Origin: Candidatus Rhodoferax odensensis
Lineage (GTDB): Bacteria; Pseudomonadota; Gammaproteobacteria; Burkholderiales; Burkholderiaceae_C
Assembly (NCBI GenBank): GCA_016718405.1
Contig: JADKDJ010000033.1
Span: forward strand, 310,001-374,000
Reading direction: 5' to 3'
Length of the DNA stretch: 64,000 nt
The first letter of the stretch is position 1, and each line of letters begins with the position of its first letter. Shown piece by piece: positions 36,358 to 43,911 of this stretch. The position numbers and the translations under genes are program-made. Under the pieces are notes generated by a model, which was not told where the DNA came from, made no database searches, and saw only the letters and a list, made by a program, of their open reading frames with translations.

Positions 36358-37357
36358 AGCCCAAACTGCACCGCCCCTGCCCTTCCATTTGGCGCTGGTA
36401 GGCCCAACGGCCAGCGGCAAGACTGCGGCCGCCATGGCAATCGCCAGCGAGATGGCGGTGGAGATCATCAGCATGGACTCGGCGCTGGTCTACCGCGGCA
36501 TGGACATCGGCACCGCCAAACCCAGTGCGCGCGAGCTGGCGGTCGTGCCGCACCACCTGATTGACATACGCGACCCGCTGCAGCCCTACAACGCGGCGGA
36601 GTTCGCCGCTGACGCAGGTGCCCTGATCGTCGCAATCAGCGCGCGCGGCAAGCTACCGCTGCTGGTGGGCGGCACCATGCTGTATTACAAGGCCTTGCAC
36701 CAGGGACTGCACGCCATGCCCAAGGCTGACCCGGCGATCCGTGCCGAACTGGAGCGTCAGGCAGGCGAGCAAGGAGTCGCGGCATTGCATGCGGAGCTGG
36801 CGCGCGTGGACCCCACCACGGCGGCGCGACTCCATCCGGCGGATGGCCAGCGCATCCAGCGTGCTCTGGAGGTATATCGAATTACCGGGCAAGCCATGTC
36901 GAGCCTACATGCTACAAAAAAGGTAGCTGCCGAGCTTCATGAAACGGGTGCTACGGAGGCATCTATGCCGGACGGTGGACCTGCGGCGTCAGCCATCATT
37001 TCACTCGAACCGACCGAGCGCAGTTGGCTGCATGCGCGCATCGCGCAGCGCTTTGACGCCATGCTGGCAGCGGGTTTTCTGGACGAAGTGCGGGCGCTGC
37101 GCGCGCGCGGCGACCTCAACGCCAACCTCTCTTCCATGCGTTGCGTGGGCTACCGCCAGGCATGGGAAGCGCTGGACGGAGAAAGCGCCATGGAGCAGTT
37201 GCGCGACAAAGGCATCTTCGCTACACGCCAGCTCGCCAAGCGTCAACTCACCTGGTTGCGTGGCATGCCCGAGCGCCACGTGGTGGCCGCTGACGCGAGC
37301 GACGCGGTGCAGCAGGTCCTGGCAGCCGCACGGTCGCTGACAAAGACCGCTGCCTAA
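36347..37357 (+). CDS. miaA: tRNA dimethylallyltransferase
   Basis: MiaA adds the isopentenyl group to A37 of tRNAs reading UNN codons. The 336-residue protein has P-loop GPTASGKT (19-26), the DSALVYRGMDIGTAKPS motif, LVGGTMLYYKAL, and late SSMRCVGYRQAWEAL and TRQLAKRQLTWLR motifs. The start is GTG at 36347 inside the MFS gene. About residues 188-207 (HATKKVAAELHETGATEA) are encoded by an AT-richer segment with inverted repeats that looks like an in-frame repeat insertion between conserved blocks; the frame is preserved and all motifs remain. Confidence 0.95.
   Translation: MNTEAQTAPPLPFHLALVGPTASGKTAAAMAIASEMAVEIISMDSALVYRGMDIGTAKPSARELAVVPHHLIDIRDPLQPYNAAEFAADAGALIVAISARGKLPLLVGGTMLYYKALHQGLHAMPKADPAIRAELERQAGEQGVAALHAELARVDPTTAARLHPADGQRIQRALEVYRITGQAMSSLHATKKVAAELHETGATEASMPDGGPAASAIISLEPTERSWLHARIAQRFDAMLAAGFLDEVRALRARGDLNANLSSMRCVGYRQAWEALDGESAMEQLRDKGIFATRQLAKRQLTWLRGMPERHVVAADASDAVQQVLAAARSLTKTAA
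36909..36966. repeat. Candidate dispersed palindromic repeat inserted in miaA
   Basis: This 58-bp segment is less GC-rich than its surroundings. It contains GCTAC (36911-36915), GTAGC (36923-36927) and GCTAC (36950-36954), which can form alternative hairpins. The core GTAGCTGCCGAGCTTCATG recalls a small intergenic repeat I remember from Comamonadaceae genomes (TAGCTGC...GCGCTT...GGGCGCTA...GGC). The match is from memory. Confidence 0.45.
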
Positions 37358-37459
37358 GCGCCGTGGTCACGTGCGCCCATGGCGCGCTGGTGATTTGCGG
37401 TCAGTTGTGATTGAATTGAGCGCACCCGTGCGCCAAAGCCGACTGACTGGAGCCATGCC

Positions 37460-39223
37460 ATGCGTACCCGTCCCGATTCTGCGAGAGACACATCGACCCG
37501 ATCACTCCCGCGCGCCGCCATCCGGCTGATGTTGCTCGGATTGCTAGCCTGCCTGGGCAGCGCCGCGCAAGCGCAAGCTCTGGTCGTCGCAGAGCGTACG
37601 GGCGTCAGCGTTCGCCGCTTATTGGGCTTGAATGTCGGGCCAGGCCCCCAAGGCGACGCGGGCAACGTGGACCTGACCACCGCCTACCAGCAACGCGGCG
37701 TCAATCTGGTGCGCAACCACGACTACTATGGACCGCTGGACATGGCCACGATGTACCCGGACCGCAGCAAAGACCCTATGCAGTCGAGCTCGTACAACTT
37801 CACCGGCGTGCTCGACACCCGCTACGGCCGATCCAGCGACAGCGTGTTTGCGTCCATCGTCAACGGCGGGTTTGAGCCGTACTTCCGAATCGGCGACTCG
37901 TATAACAACGTGTCACCACCCACCAGCGCCCAACTGCCAAACTGGTCGCAAGCGGCGGTGCAAGTGCTCAAGCACTATCGCAGCGGGCAATGGGCGGGTT
38001 TCAACTCCAGCTTTCGCTTTGTCGAGATCGGCAACGAGCCCGACAACCAGATCTTCTGGCCATCTCCCCTGACCAGCAACGACTTCAACCAGCTCTATGA
38101 CCAGACCGCACGCGCGGTGCGCTCGGCGTTTCCATCGCTGAAGATTGGTGGCCCCGGCTGGGCGCCTAGCGGGTGCTTGGCCCCGGAGGGACAGGCCAAG
38201 GTGCGCAGCCTGCTGGACTACGTCAAGGCGGGCAACTCGCCCTTGGACTTCATGTCCTTTCACGTCTACGGCACGGATGCCGCCACGTACCAAACCTGCG
38301 CGCAGTTCTACCGGACCGAACTCGACAGCCGCGGATTAAACGGTGTCGAACTTCACATCACCGAATGGAACACACCCAACGGCAGCGCCGGCTCAGCCAC
38401 CGGCCAGTTGCGCTACAACGCCCAGGGCGCGGCCTATATGACGGCCGCCTGGATCAAGCTGCAAGGTGCCGGCGTTGCCGAGTCCACGTTTTACCGTGGC
38501 TCCGACCCAGCACCCAATTCACCCGAGTTCTACGGAGTCTTTTACGGCGATGGTCGTCCCAAGAAGGTGGCGGAGGCGTTTTCGCTGTGGCGTGATTTCA
38601 CCGCCTATGAACATGTGCTGCAGAGCTCCGGCGGGCCCGCGAGCGCAACACTGCTGGTGGCCGAGAACACGGCTGGCGCACGCGCGATCTTGATCGCCAA
38701 CCCAGGCACGTCGTCGGTGAGTTCCAGCATCAGTTTTGCCGATGGCAAGACGCTGAACGACTACCAGGTCAGTTCCTCCACCGTGACCGATGGTGTCGTG
38801 ATTGAGCCCCTTGCCGGCTCAACCGTTAGCGTCCCCGCCAAATCCACTGTGCTGTTGCGTCTGACACCTCGGTCGCAAGCCTTCGCCGCGAGCGCCGCAC
38901 CAAGCGGAACGCTGGACGCCTTGACACTGGCACTGAACACCAACGTAGCGGCGATCGATGTTGGCAAGTCCGGGCTCATCTACATCCTGGCGCTGGCGGG
39001 GTCGAACTGGTTTGTTTTCAATGGTTCCAGTTGGTCACTGTGGAGCGGTGGCGACGTGGCGGGTGCGTTCGTGGGCAATCTGCCACCGAGCCACACGGTC
39101 ACCCCGATTTCGGGGTTTGATGTGCGGGGCCTGTCCGGTCTTCAGTTCTTTGTGGCTTACGGAACCAGCCTCACCGAGATGCTTGACAGCGGTCGCGTCA
39201 AAATGGTCTATCAAGTTCCCTGA
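37460..39223 (+). CDS. Secreted glycoside hydrolase-like protein (GH39/clan A type)
   Basis: The 587-residue exported protein has a signal peptide (about 15-39, LLGLLACLGSAAQAQA) and a TIM-barrel-like domain (about 45-385) resembling GH39 xylosidase-type enzymes. The probable acid/base is E193 in VEIGNEPD and the probable nucleophile is E302 in LHITEWN, the spacing expected for clan GH-A. A beta-sandwich-like region (about 385-470) follows, then a C-terminal module (about 485-587, GLIYILALAGSNWFVFNG to LDSGRVKMVYQVP) of a type I recall from other Burkholderiales secreted proteins. GGAG precedes the ATG. Its stop abuts the stop of the convergent small gene. The polysaccharide target is unknown. 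Confidence 0.75.
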   Translation: MRTRPDSARDTSTRSLPRAAIRLMLLGLLACLGSAAQAQALVVAERTGVSVRRLLGLNVGPGPQGDAGNVDLTTAYQQRGVNLVRNHDYYGPLDMATMYPDRSKDPMQSSSYNFTGVLDTRYGRSSDSVFASIVNGGFEPYFRIGDSYNNVSPPTSAQLPNWSQAAVQVLKHYRSGQWAGFNSSFRFVEIGNEPDNQIFWPSPLTSNDFNQLYDQTARAVRSAFPSLKIGGPGWAPSGCLAPEGQAKVRSLLDYVKAGNSPLDFMSFHVYGTDAATYQTCAQFYRTELDSRGLNGVELHITEWNTPNGSAGSATGQLRYNAQGAAYMTAAWIKLQGAGVAESTFYRGSDPAPNSPEFYGVFYGDGRPKKVAEAFSLWRDFTAYEHVLQSSGGPASATLLVAENTAGARAILIANPGTSSVSSSISFADGKTLNDYQVSSSTVTDGVVIEPLAGSTVSVPAKSTVLLRLTPRSQAFAASAAPSGTLDALTLALNTNVAAIDVGKSGLIYILALAGSNWFVFNGSSWSLWSGGDVAGAFVGNLPPSHTVTPISGFDVRGLSGLQFFVAYGTSLTEMLDSGRVKMVYQVP

Positions 39224-39427
39224 TCAAGCACGGTAGCCCAACAAGCGCGCCGGCAGGAACAAAACGCTCTTGACCAGCGCCAGCAGCGCGGCAACGCTGA
39301 TGCCGAGCAGGGCCAGCGGGATCGACAACAACCAGACCACCGGCCACAGCACCAGCGCCAGCAACGCCACGGGCCAGCACAGGACAAACAGGATCAGCCA
39401 TCCCACCAACGCGAGCAGAGTTTTCAC
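39224..39427 (-). CDS. Small hydrophobic membrane protein
   Basis: The 67-residue product is almost entirely hydrophobic (MKTLLALVGWLILFVLCWPV, LLSIPLALLGISVAALLALV), with two predicted membrane spans and a short basic tail (LPARLLGYRA). The start is GTG at 39427 with a weak ribosome site. It lies 14 nt downstream of another small membrane-protein gene on the same strand. Similar small proteins are annotated as hypothetical in related genomes; no function is known. Confidence 0.6.
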   Translation of the reverse strand: MKTLLALVGWLILFVLCWPVALLALVLWPVVWLLSIPLALLGISVAALLALVKSVLFLPARLLGYRA

Positions 39428-39441
39428 GATCGCGCTGCCAA

Positions 39442-39636
39442 TCAGGAACGTGGCGCCACAATGGTGACGCGCTCCAGAGTCACTTGGACTGCCTCGGTTT
39501 GGGCATTTTGCAGGGCTGCATGATGCTGGGCCACGACGTCAAACTTCCAGACCACGGTGCCGTTGATGAGAGCGGTCACGCCGACGGCCACCATGAGAGC
39601 TGCCAAGCGGGTGTTGCGGTTCGTGAGGGTGTACAT
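39442..39636 (-). CDS. Small hypothetical membrane protein
   Basis: The 64-residue product starts MYTLTNRNTRLAALMVAVGV with GGAG eight bases upstream of the ATG. It has one membrane span (about 11-30) and a polar remainder (EAVQVTLERVTIVAPRS). It is likely cotranscribed with the small hydrophobic protein gene below it. No family recognised. Confidence 0.6.
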   Translation of the reverse strand: MYTLTNRNTRLAALMVAVGVTALINGTVVWKFDVVAQHHAALQNAQTEAVQVTLERVTIVAPRS

Positions 39637-39811
39637 AATTTCTCCAATGTGCGAGCCACCGAGGCCCGTTGAAGAGAATGTAGGCGCGCAACGCCTTGCT
39701 TGCACCAGTGAAGCGACGAACTGCCGCTGGACGCGAAGAAACGCACCAATGCACCGACAGACCGATTCGCCCTATGCAAAACAATGGAGGTCAAACCGTC
39801 CAACAGTCCGG

Positions 39812-41548
39812 TCACCCCGTTGCAGCAGCGCCAAACCAGACGGGCTGAACACGGTTTCCACCGCCCTCCTTGGCCAGGTACATGGCCGCATCGGCGCTCT
39901 TGGACAGCGTGATGGCGTCCGCTCCGTGCTCGGGATAGATTGCCACGCCGATACTGCAGGTGATGCTCAGGCGACTGCCATCGAGATCGAAAGGCAGACT
40001 CAGGGCATCACGAATCTTGCCCGCCACCAGCGTGGCGTCCTGCTCCAGATCAATCGTCGCCAGCAGCACCATGAATTCATCGCCACCGAGCCGGCCGACG
40101 GTGTCGGCGTTGCGCACGCAGGCCTCCATGCGCCGGGCGGCAGAACACAGCAAGAGATCACCCGCGTGGTGTCCATAGGTATCGTTGATGGATTTGAAAT
40201 CATCCAGATCCACAAAAATCAGGGCAAGGCGTCCCATATCCCGTTTGGCCTGGGACAGCGCCTGCTGTACCCGGTCGTCGCAAAGCGTGCGATTGGGCAG
40301 ACCGGTCAGGGCATCATGCTGGGCCAGGTGCCTCAGCGTGCGGCGGCTTTCGTTGATCTCCTCCATATTGGCCAAGATCGTGGTCTGCATGTCGTTGAGG
40401 CTGCGCGCAAGCTGCCCCAGTTCGTCGTCCCGCGCGTAGGGCAACTGACTCACCACATGTTGGCGCGAGAACAGCGTCACCGCGCGCGCCATGGCACGCA
40501 ATGGACCCGTCACCGCGCGCGACACCAGCACCGCCACCAGCACCGCAATACACCCCAGCACCAGGATCACCTGAACCGTGTTCCAGGCCACATGGGTAGT
40601 CTCACGGACCACGTCCGCGATCGGTTGCGACAAGCCCAGCACGACAAAGCGGCCCTCGCCCACACCACCAAAAGGCAACCGGGAGAACGCGGTCACGTCC
40701 CCTCCCGGCGACCATGTGGGCAACTGCGCGTGCGTGACAACATCCTTGCCGGCGCCGCTGATCAACGGCGCAACAAACTCAAAGGCGTCCTGCACCAAAA
40801 TCCGCCGGCCCTGATCAAAACCAAAGGTCTGCGACGCATCTGGATGCACCAGGTAGTCGCCCCACTGATTGGCCAGATAAACCTGGTAGGAGGCCGGGAG
40901 GTCGGCTTTGAGCTTGAGAAACATGCGGTTCAAGTCAATGTTGATCACCACTACCGCGCTGGCGTGCTGTGGCCCGGTAAACACCGGTGCGGCCACGCGC
41001 AAAGTGGGCTTGAGCAGGCCAGCGTGGGCTCCCAATTCACGGTTGATGGTGATATCAGAAAGGTAGACCCTTCCCGGCTTGAGCTGCAAGGCCTTGAACA
41101 CATACGGGTAATGCGCCTTTTCCTGAAGATCGCCGCCCTCTACGCGCGTCAGGCCTGTGCCGTCCCGATCCACGCGCACCACTTCCAAGCCATGCTGATC
41201 GGCACGGATCAATCTGATCTGGAAGTACTCAGGATGGATTTTCAGCATCGCCTCGAACGTCTGCGCCAAGGCGTTCAGGTCACGCTGGGTCGCACCGGAC
41301 GTGCCCGAACCCAAGGCCGCCTGCGTGGCCACAAGGGTGGACAGTAGCAAAGCATCGTCGCCTGCCTTGTCCAAGCTGACTTGGTAGTTCTGGCCCAGCA
41401 CTTTGGTGGCGGTCAACAAGTCGCGCTGAGCCGCCAGAACCAGCGTCGATCGACTGGCGGCATAAGAGTAGTAGCCAACGATCGCCATTGCCGACAAGCC
41501 AAAACTGGCCAGCAAGACCGACAGCTTGAAGCCGATTCCGAACTTCAC
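39812..41548 (-). CDS. Membrane diguanylate cyclase with periplasmic sensor, HAMP and GGDEF domains
   Basis: The 578-residue protein has an N-terminal membrane span (about 8-28), a periplasmic Cache-like sensor (about 35-315), a second span (about 330-350), HAMP (about 350-405) and GGDEF (about 415-570). The active site GGDEF (488-492) is intact, so c-di-GMP synthesis from GTP is expected. FVDLDDFKSINDTYGHHAGD supplies metal and GTP contacts. No EAL domain is present. The start codon lies 3 nt after the stop of the PotD-like binding protein gene, which suggests that the two act as a sensing pair. Confidence 0.9.
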   Translation of the reverse strand: MKFGIGFKLSVLLASFGLSAMAIVGYYSYAASRSTLVLAAQRDLLTATKVLGQNYQVSLDKAGDDALLLSTLVATQAALGSGTSGATQRDLNALAQTFEAMLKIHPEYFQIRLIRADQHGLEVVRVDRDGTGLTRVEGGDLQEKAHYPYVFKALQLKPGRVYLSDITINRELGAHAGLLKPTLRVAAPVFTGPQHASAVVVINIDLNRMFLKLKADLPASYQVYLANQWGDYLVHPDASQTFGFDQGRRILVQDAFEFVAPLISGAGKDVVTHAQLPTWSPGGDVTAFSRLPFGGVGEGRFVVLGLSQPIADVVRETTHVAWNTVQVILVLGCIAVLVAVLVSRAVTGPLRAMARAVTLFSRQHVVSQLPYARDDELGQLARSLNDMQTTILANMEEINESRRTLRHLAQHDALTGLPNRTLCDDRVQQALSQAKRDMGRLALIFVDLDDFKSINDTYGHHAGDLLLCSAARRMEACVRNADTVGRLGGDEFMVLLATIDLEQDATLVAGKIRDALSLPFDLDGSRLSITCSIGVAIYPEHGADAITLSKSADAAMYLAKEGGGNRVQPVWFGAAATG

Positions 41549-41551
41549 AAC

Positions 41552-42592
41552 CTAGAACCTTCCCGGCGTATCGCCGGAGGTGATGCGCGCCCACAAGGAC
41601 GCGCGGCGCTTGTCATCCTCCGCGGGCTCCAGCCATATCAACTTGTCAGAGTCCTGTGTCAACGGGCTGGCCTCGATCGTGTTGGATAAACCCTGGCGCT
41701 TGGTCAGTGCGCCACTGACTTGCGGCTCCAGCGTGTAGTTGATCCAACTCTCGGCCAGGCTCTGGTTGCGCACGCCCCGGGAAACTGCCCAGCAATCGAG
41801 CCACGCCAGCGCGCCCTCGCTGGGAATCACATAGCCCACGTCCGGCCCGGCATCGCGCAGCAGCTTGACCTGCTGGTTTCCATAGTTGGCAAACAGCAGC
41901 GCCACGCGATTACGACGAAACAGCTCAACCGATTCTTCGGGCAGCCTGTAAAAGCTCAGCACGTTGCGCCTCAGCGCAATCAGGTGTGCCACCACCCACT
42001 TGCACTGCCGGTCCTCAATACGAAACGGCTTGCCGTGCAGCAGCAGCGAAGCGATCGAAAACGCGTGCGTACTGCCATCAAACGCGAGCACACGGCCCTT
42101 GTATTGCGGGTCCCACATGGCAGCCATGGACGTCGGAGCTTGCGCCACTTGCTTGCGGTCATAGATCAAACCCATTTCCGAAAAGGTGTACGGTACTGCG
42201 TAGACCCCTTCTGGCCGAAGAATGCCGCCGATGCGCTGAAGGTCGCGAAACCGCGGCAACTGCCGCTGCGTATTGGGGATGCGTTCCATGCGCAAGGGCA
42301 GTAGCAGCTTGCGATCGATAAAGCTGCTGATCTCTGCGGTGTTGGCCGCCACCACGTCAAAATCGCGCCCTTGGTTGGCGCCCAGACGCTCGCGCAAGAC
42401 GTCGTCGGTGCTGACGAAGGTCACCTCAACGCGGGCGTTGAATTGCTTCTCGAACGCCTTGACCAGGTCCGCGTCCGCATAGCCGGGCCAGGTCAGTACC
42501 CGCAACACTTCCTCAGCGAAAACGGGCGGCACCAGCGCCAATGCGCCGACCACTGTCAGACGCAACACCCATAGTCCGAAAGTTTTGCTCAT
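41552..42592 (-). CDS. PotD-like periplasmic solute-binding protein
   Basis: The 346-residue protein has a signal peptide (about 1-26, GALALVPPVFAEE) and resembles spermidine/putrescine-type binding proteins: VLRVLTWPGYADADLVKAFE, VYAVPYTFSEMGLIYDRK and AWLDCWAVSRGVRN. The ATG at 42592 is preferred over a TTG at 42613. There are no potABC genes; instead the next gene, 3 nt on, encodes a membrane diguanylate cyclase. This recalls NspS-MbaA of Vibrio cholerae, where a PotD homologue reports polyamines to a GGDEF-EAL protein. Polyamine binding is inferred only. Confidence 0.82.
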   Translation of the reverse strand: MSKTFGLWVLRLTVVGALALVPPVFAEEVLRVLTWPGYADADLVKAFEKQFNARVEVTFVSTDDVLRERLGANQGRDFDVVAANTAEISSFIDRKLLLPLRMERIPNTQRQLPRFRDLQRIGGILRPEGVYAVPYTFSEMGLIYDRKQVAQAPTSMAAMWDPQYKGRVLAFDGSTHAFSIASLLLHGKPFRIEDRQCKWVVAHLIALRRNVLSFYRLPEESVELFRRNRVALLFANYGNQQVKLLRDAGPDVGYVIPSEGALAWLDCWAVSRGVRNQSLAESWINYTLEPQVSGALTKRQGLSNTIEASPLTQDSDKLIWLEPAEDDKRRASLWARITSGDTPGRF

Positions 42593-42746
42593 GGCTCCGT
42601 ACCCGCAATGCAATCAAGCCAAGGGTTCACTGTCACCCCACACCTTGTCTCTACCTTGGCAGCCCGCTCCCACCGGGAATCGCTGAAAGGCGGCCCCATC
42701 CTACCGTGGATTGCAGCCGGGCGCAGGCAACTGCGACAATCCAGCC

Positions 42747-43817
42747 ATGCCGACCCATCCCTGCCCAAACGCCCGCTGGCTGGCACAGTCCGTCTCCCTG
42801 ATCGAGGCAGATTACCAACGCAGCGCCGACACGCACCTGATTGCCCTTACGCTGCCAGCCCTGGCCGAATGCGGTATTGACCTGTACCTGAAAGACGAAT
42901 CAACTCACCCAACAGGCAGCCTCAAGCACCGACTGGCACGCTCGTTGTTCTTGTACGCGCTGTGCAATGGTTGGTTGCACGAGCACTCGACCGTCGTGGA
43001 GGCCTCCAGCGGGTCCACAGCGGTGAGTGAGGCCTACTTCGCACGCTTGTTGGGATTGCCGTTTGTTGCCGTGATGCCGCGCAGCACCTCGGCGGAGAAG
43101 ATCGCTCAAATCGAGTTCTATGGCGGTAGGTGCCACTTTGTGGAACAGGCCAGTGATGTCTACCCTGCGGCGCAGGCGGTGGCCAGCGACGCCAACGGTC
43201 ACTACATGGACCAGTTCACCTATGCCGAGCGTGCCACCGACTGGCGCGGCAACAACAACATCGCTGAGAGCATGTTTACGCAGATGGCGCGGGAACGCCA
43301 CCCAGTACCGCGCTGGATCGTCGTCGGAGCCGGTACCGGCGGCACCAGCGCGACGATTGGTCGCTACGTGCGTTACCAACGCCATGCCACCCAGGTATGC
43401 GTGCCCGACCCAGAGGGTTCCGTTTTCGGCGCCTACCACCAGAGCGGCGATGCGACACTGACCGCGCGCGGCTCCAGCATCGAAGGCATCGGGCGTCCCA
43501 GGGTCGAGGCCAGCTTCATCCGCACCCTGGTGGACCGCATGATTGAAGTCCCCAATACGGAGTCGATTGCCGCCATGCGCGCCTTAACAGCGTTGCTCGG
43601 TCGCAAGGTCGGACCTTCCACCGGCACAAATCTTGTCGGCATGCTGACGCTGGCCCAGGAAATGCGCCAGCAACAACAACAGGGCTCGATCCTGTCTTTG
43701 CTGTGCGATGCCGGTGAGCGCTACTTGCCCACCTATCACGACGAGACCTGGGTCGAGTCACGGATCGGTAATTGCGCGGCCGCGCAACAGCGCGTACAGG
43801 GACTGCTGAACGCCTGA
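42747..43817 (+). CDS. PLP-dependent cysteine synthase-family protein (Cds1 cysteine desulfhydrase-like)
   Basis: The 356-residue fold-type II PLP enzyme carries the Schiff-base lysine K60 in PTGSLKHRLA, the asparagine-loop equivalent ASSGSTAVSEAYFA, and the phosphate-binding loop GAGTGGTSATIGRY. The arrangement resembles Cds1-type L-cysteine desulfhydrases more than CysK/CysM. The ATG at 42747 gives a normal N-terminus. It is divergent from the binding-protein gene. The reaction (cysteine to pyruvate, sulfide and ammonia) is by family analogy. Confidence 0.8.
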   Translation: MPTHPCPNARWLAQSVSLIEADYQRSADTHLIALTLPALAECGIDLYLKDESTHPTGSLKHRLARSLFLYALCNGWLHEHSTVVEASSGSTAVSEAYFARLLGLPFVAVMPRSTSAEKIAQIEFYGGRCHFVEQASDVYPAAQAVASDANGHYMDQFTYAERATDWRGNNNIAESMFTQMARERHPVPRWIVVGAGTGGTSATIGRYVRYQRHATQVCVPDPEGSVFGAYHQSGDATLTARGSSIEGIGRPRVEASFIRTLVDRMIEVPNTESIAAMRALTALLGRKVGPSTGTNLVGMLTLAQEMRQQQQQGSILSLLCDAGERYLPTYHDETWVESRIGNCAAAQQRVQGLLNA

Positions 43818-43911
43818 GCTGATCCACGGCCAAGCTCCGCGTGACAAGCGTCGCTCCTGACACGGCGGACTATTCGCTGTATAAACAAGCACAAGCTTCG
43901 AGATTGACAAC

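Noticed and set aside
39557..41347. Plus-strand open frame of 596 codons opposite the diguanylate cyclase
   Set aside because: Antisense shadow; rich in His, Gln and Arg with no motif, while the minus strand has a complete GGDEF protein.
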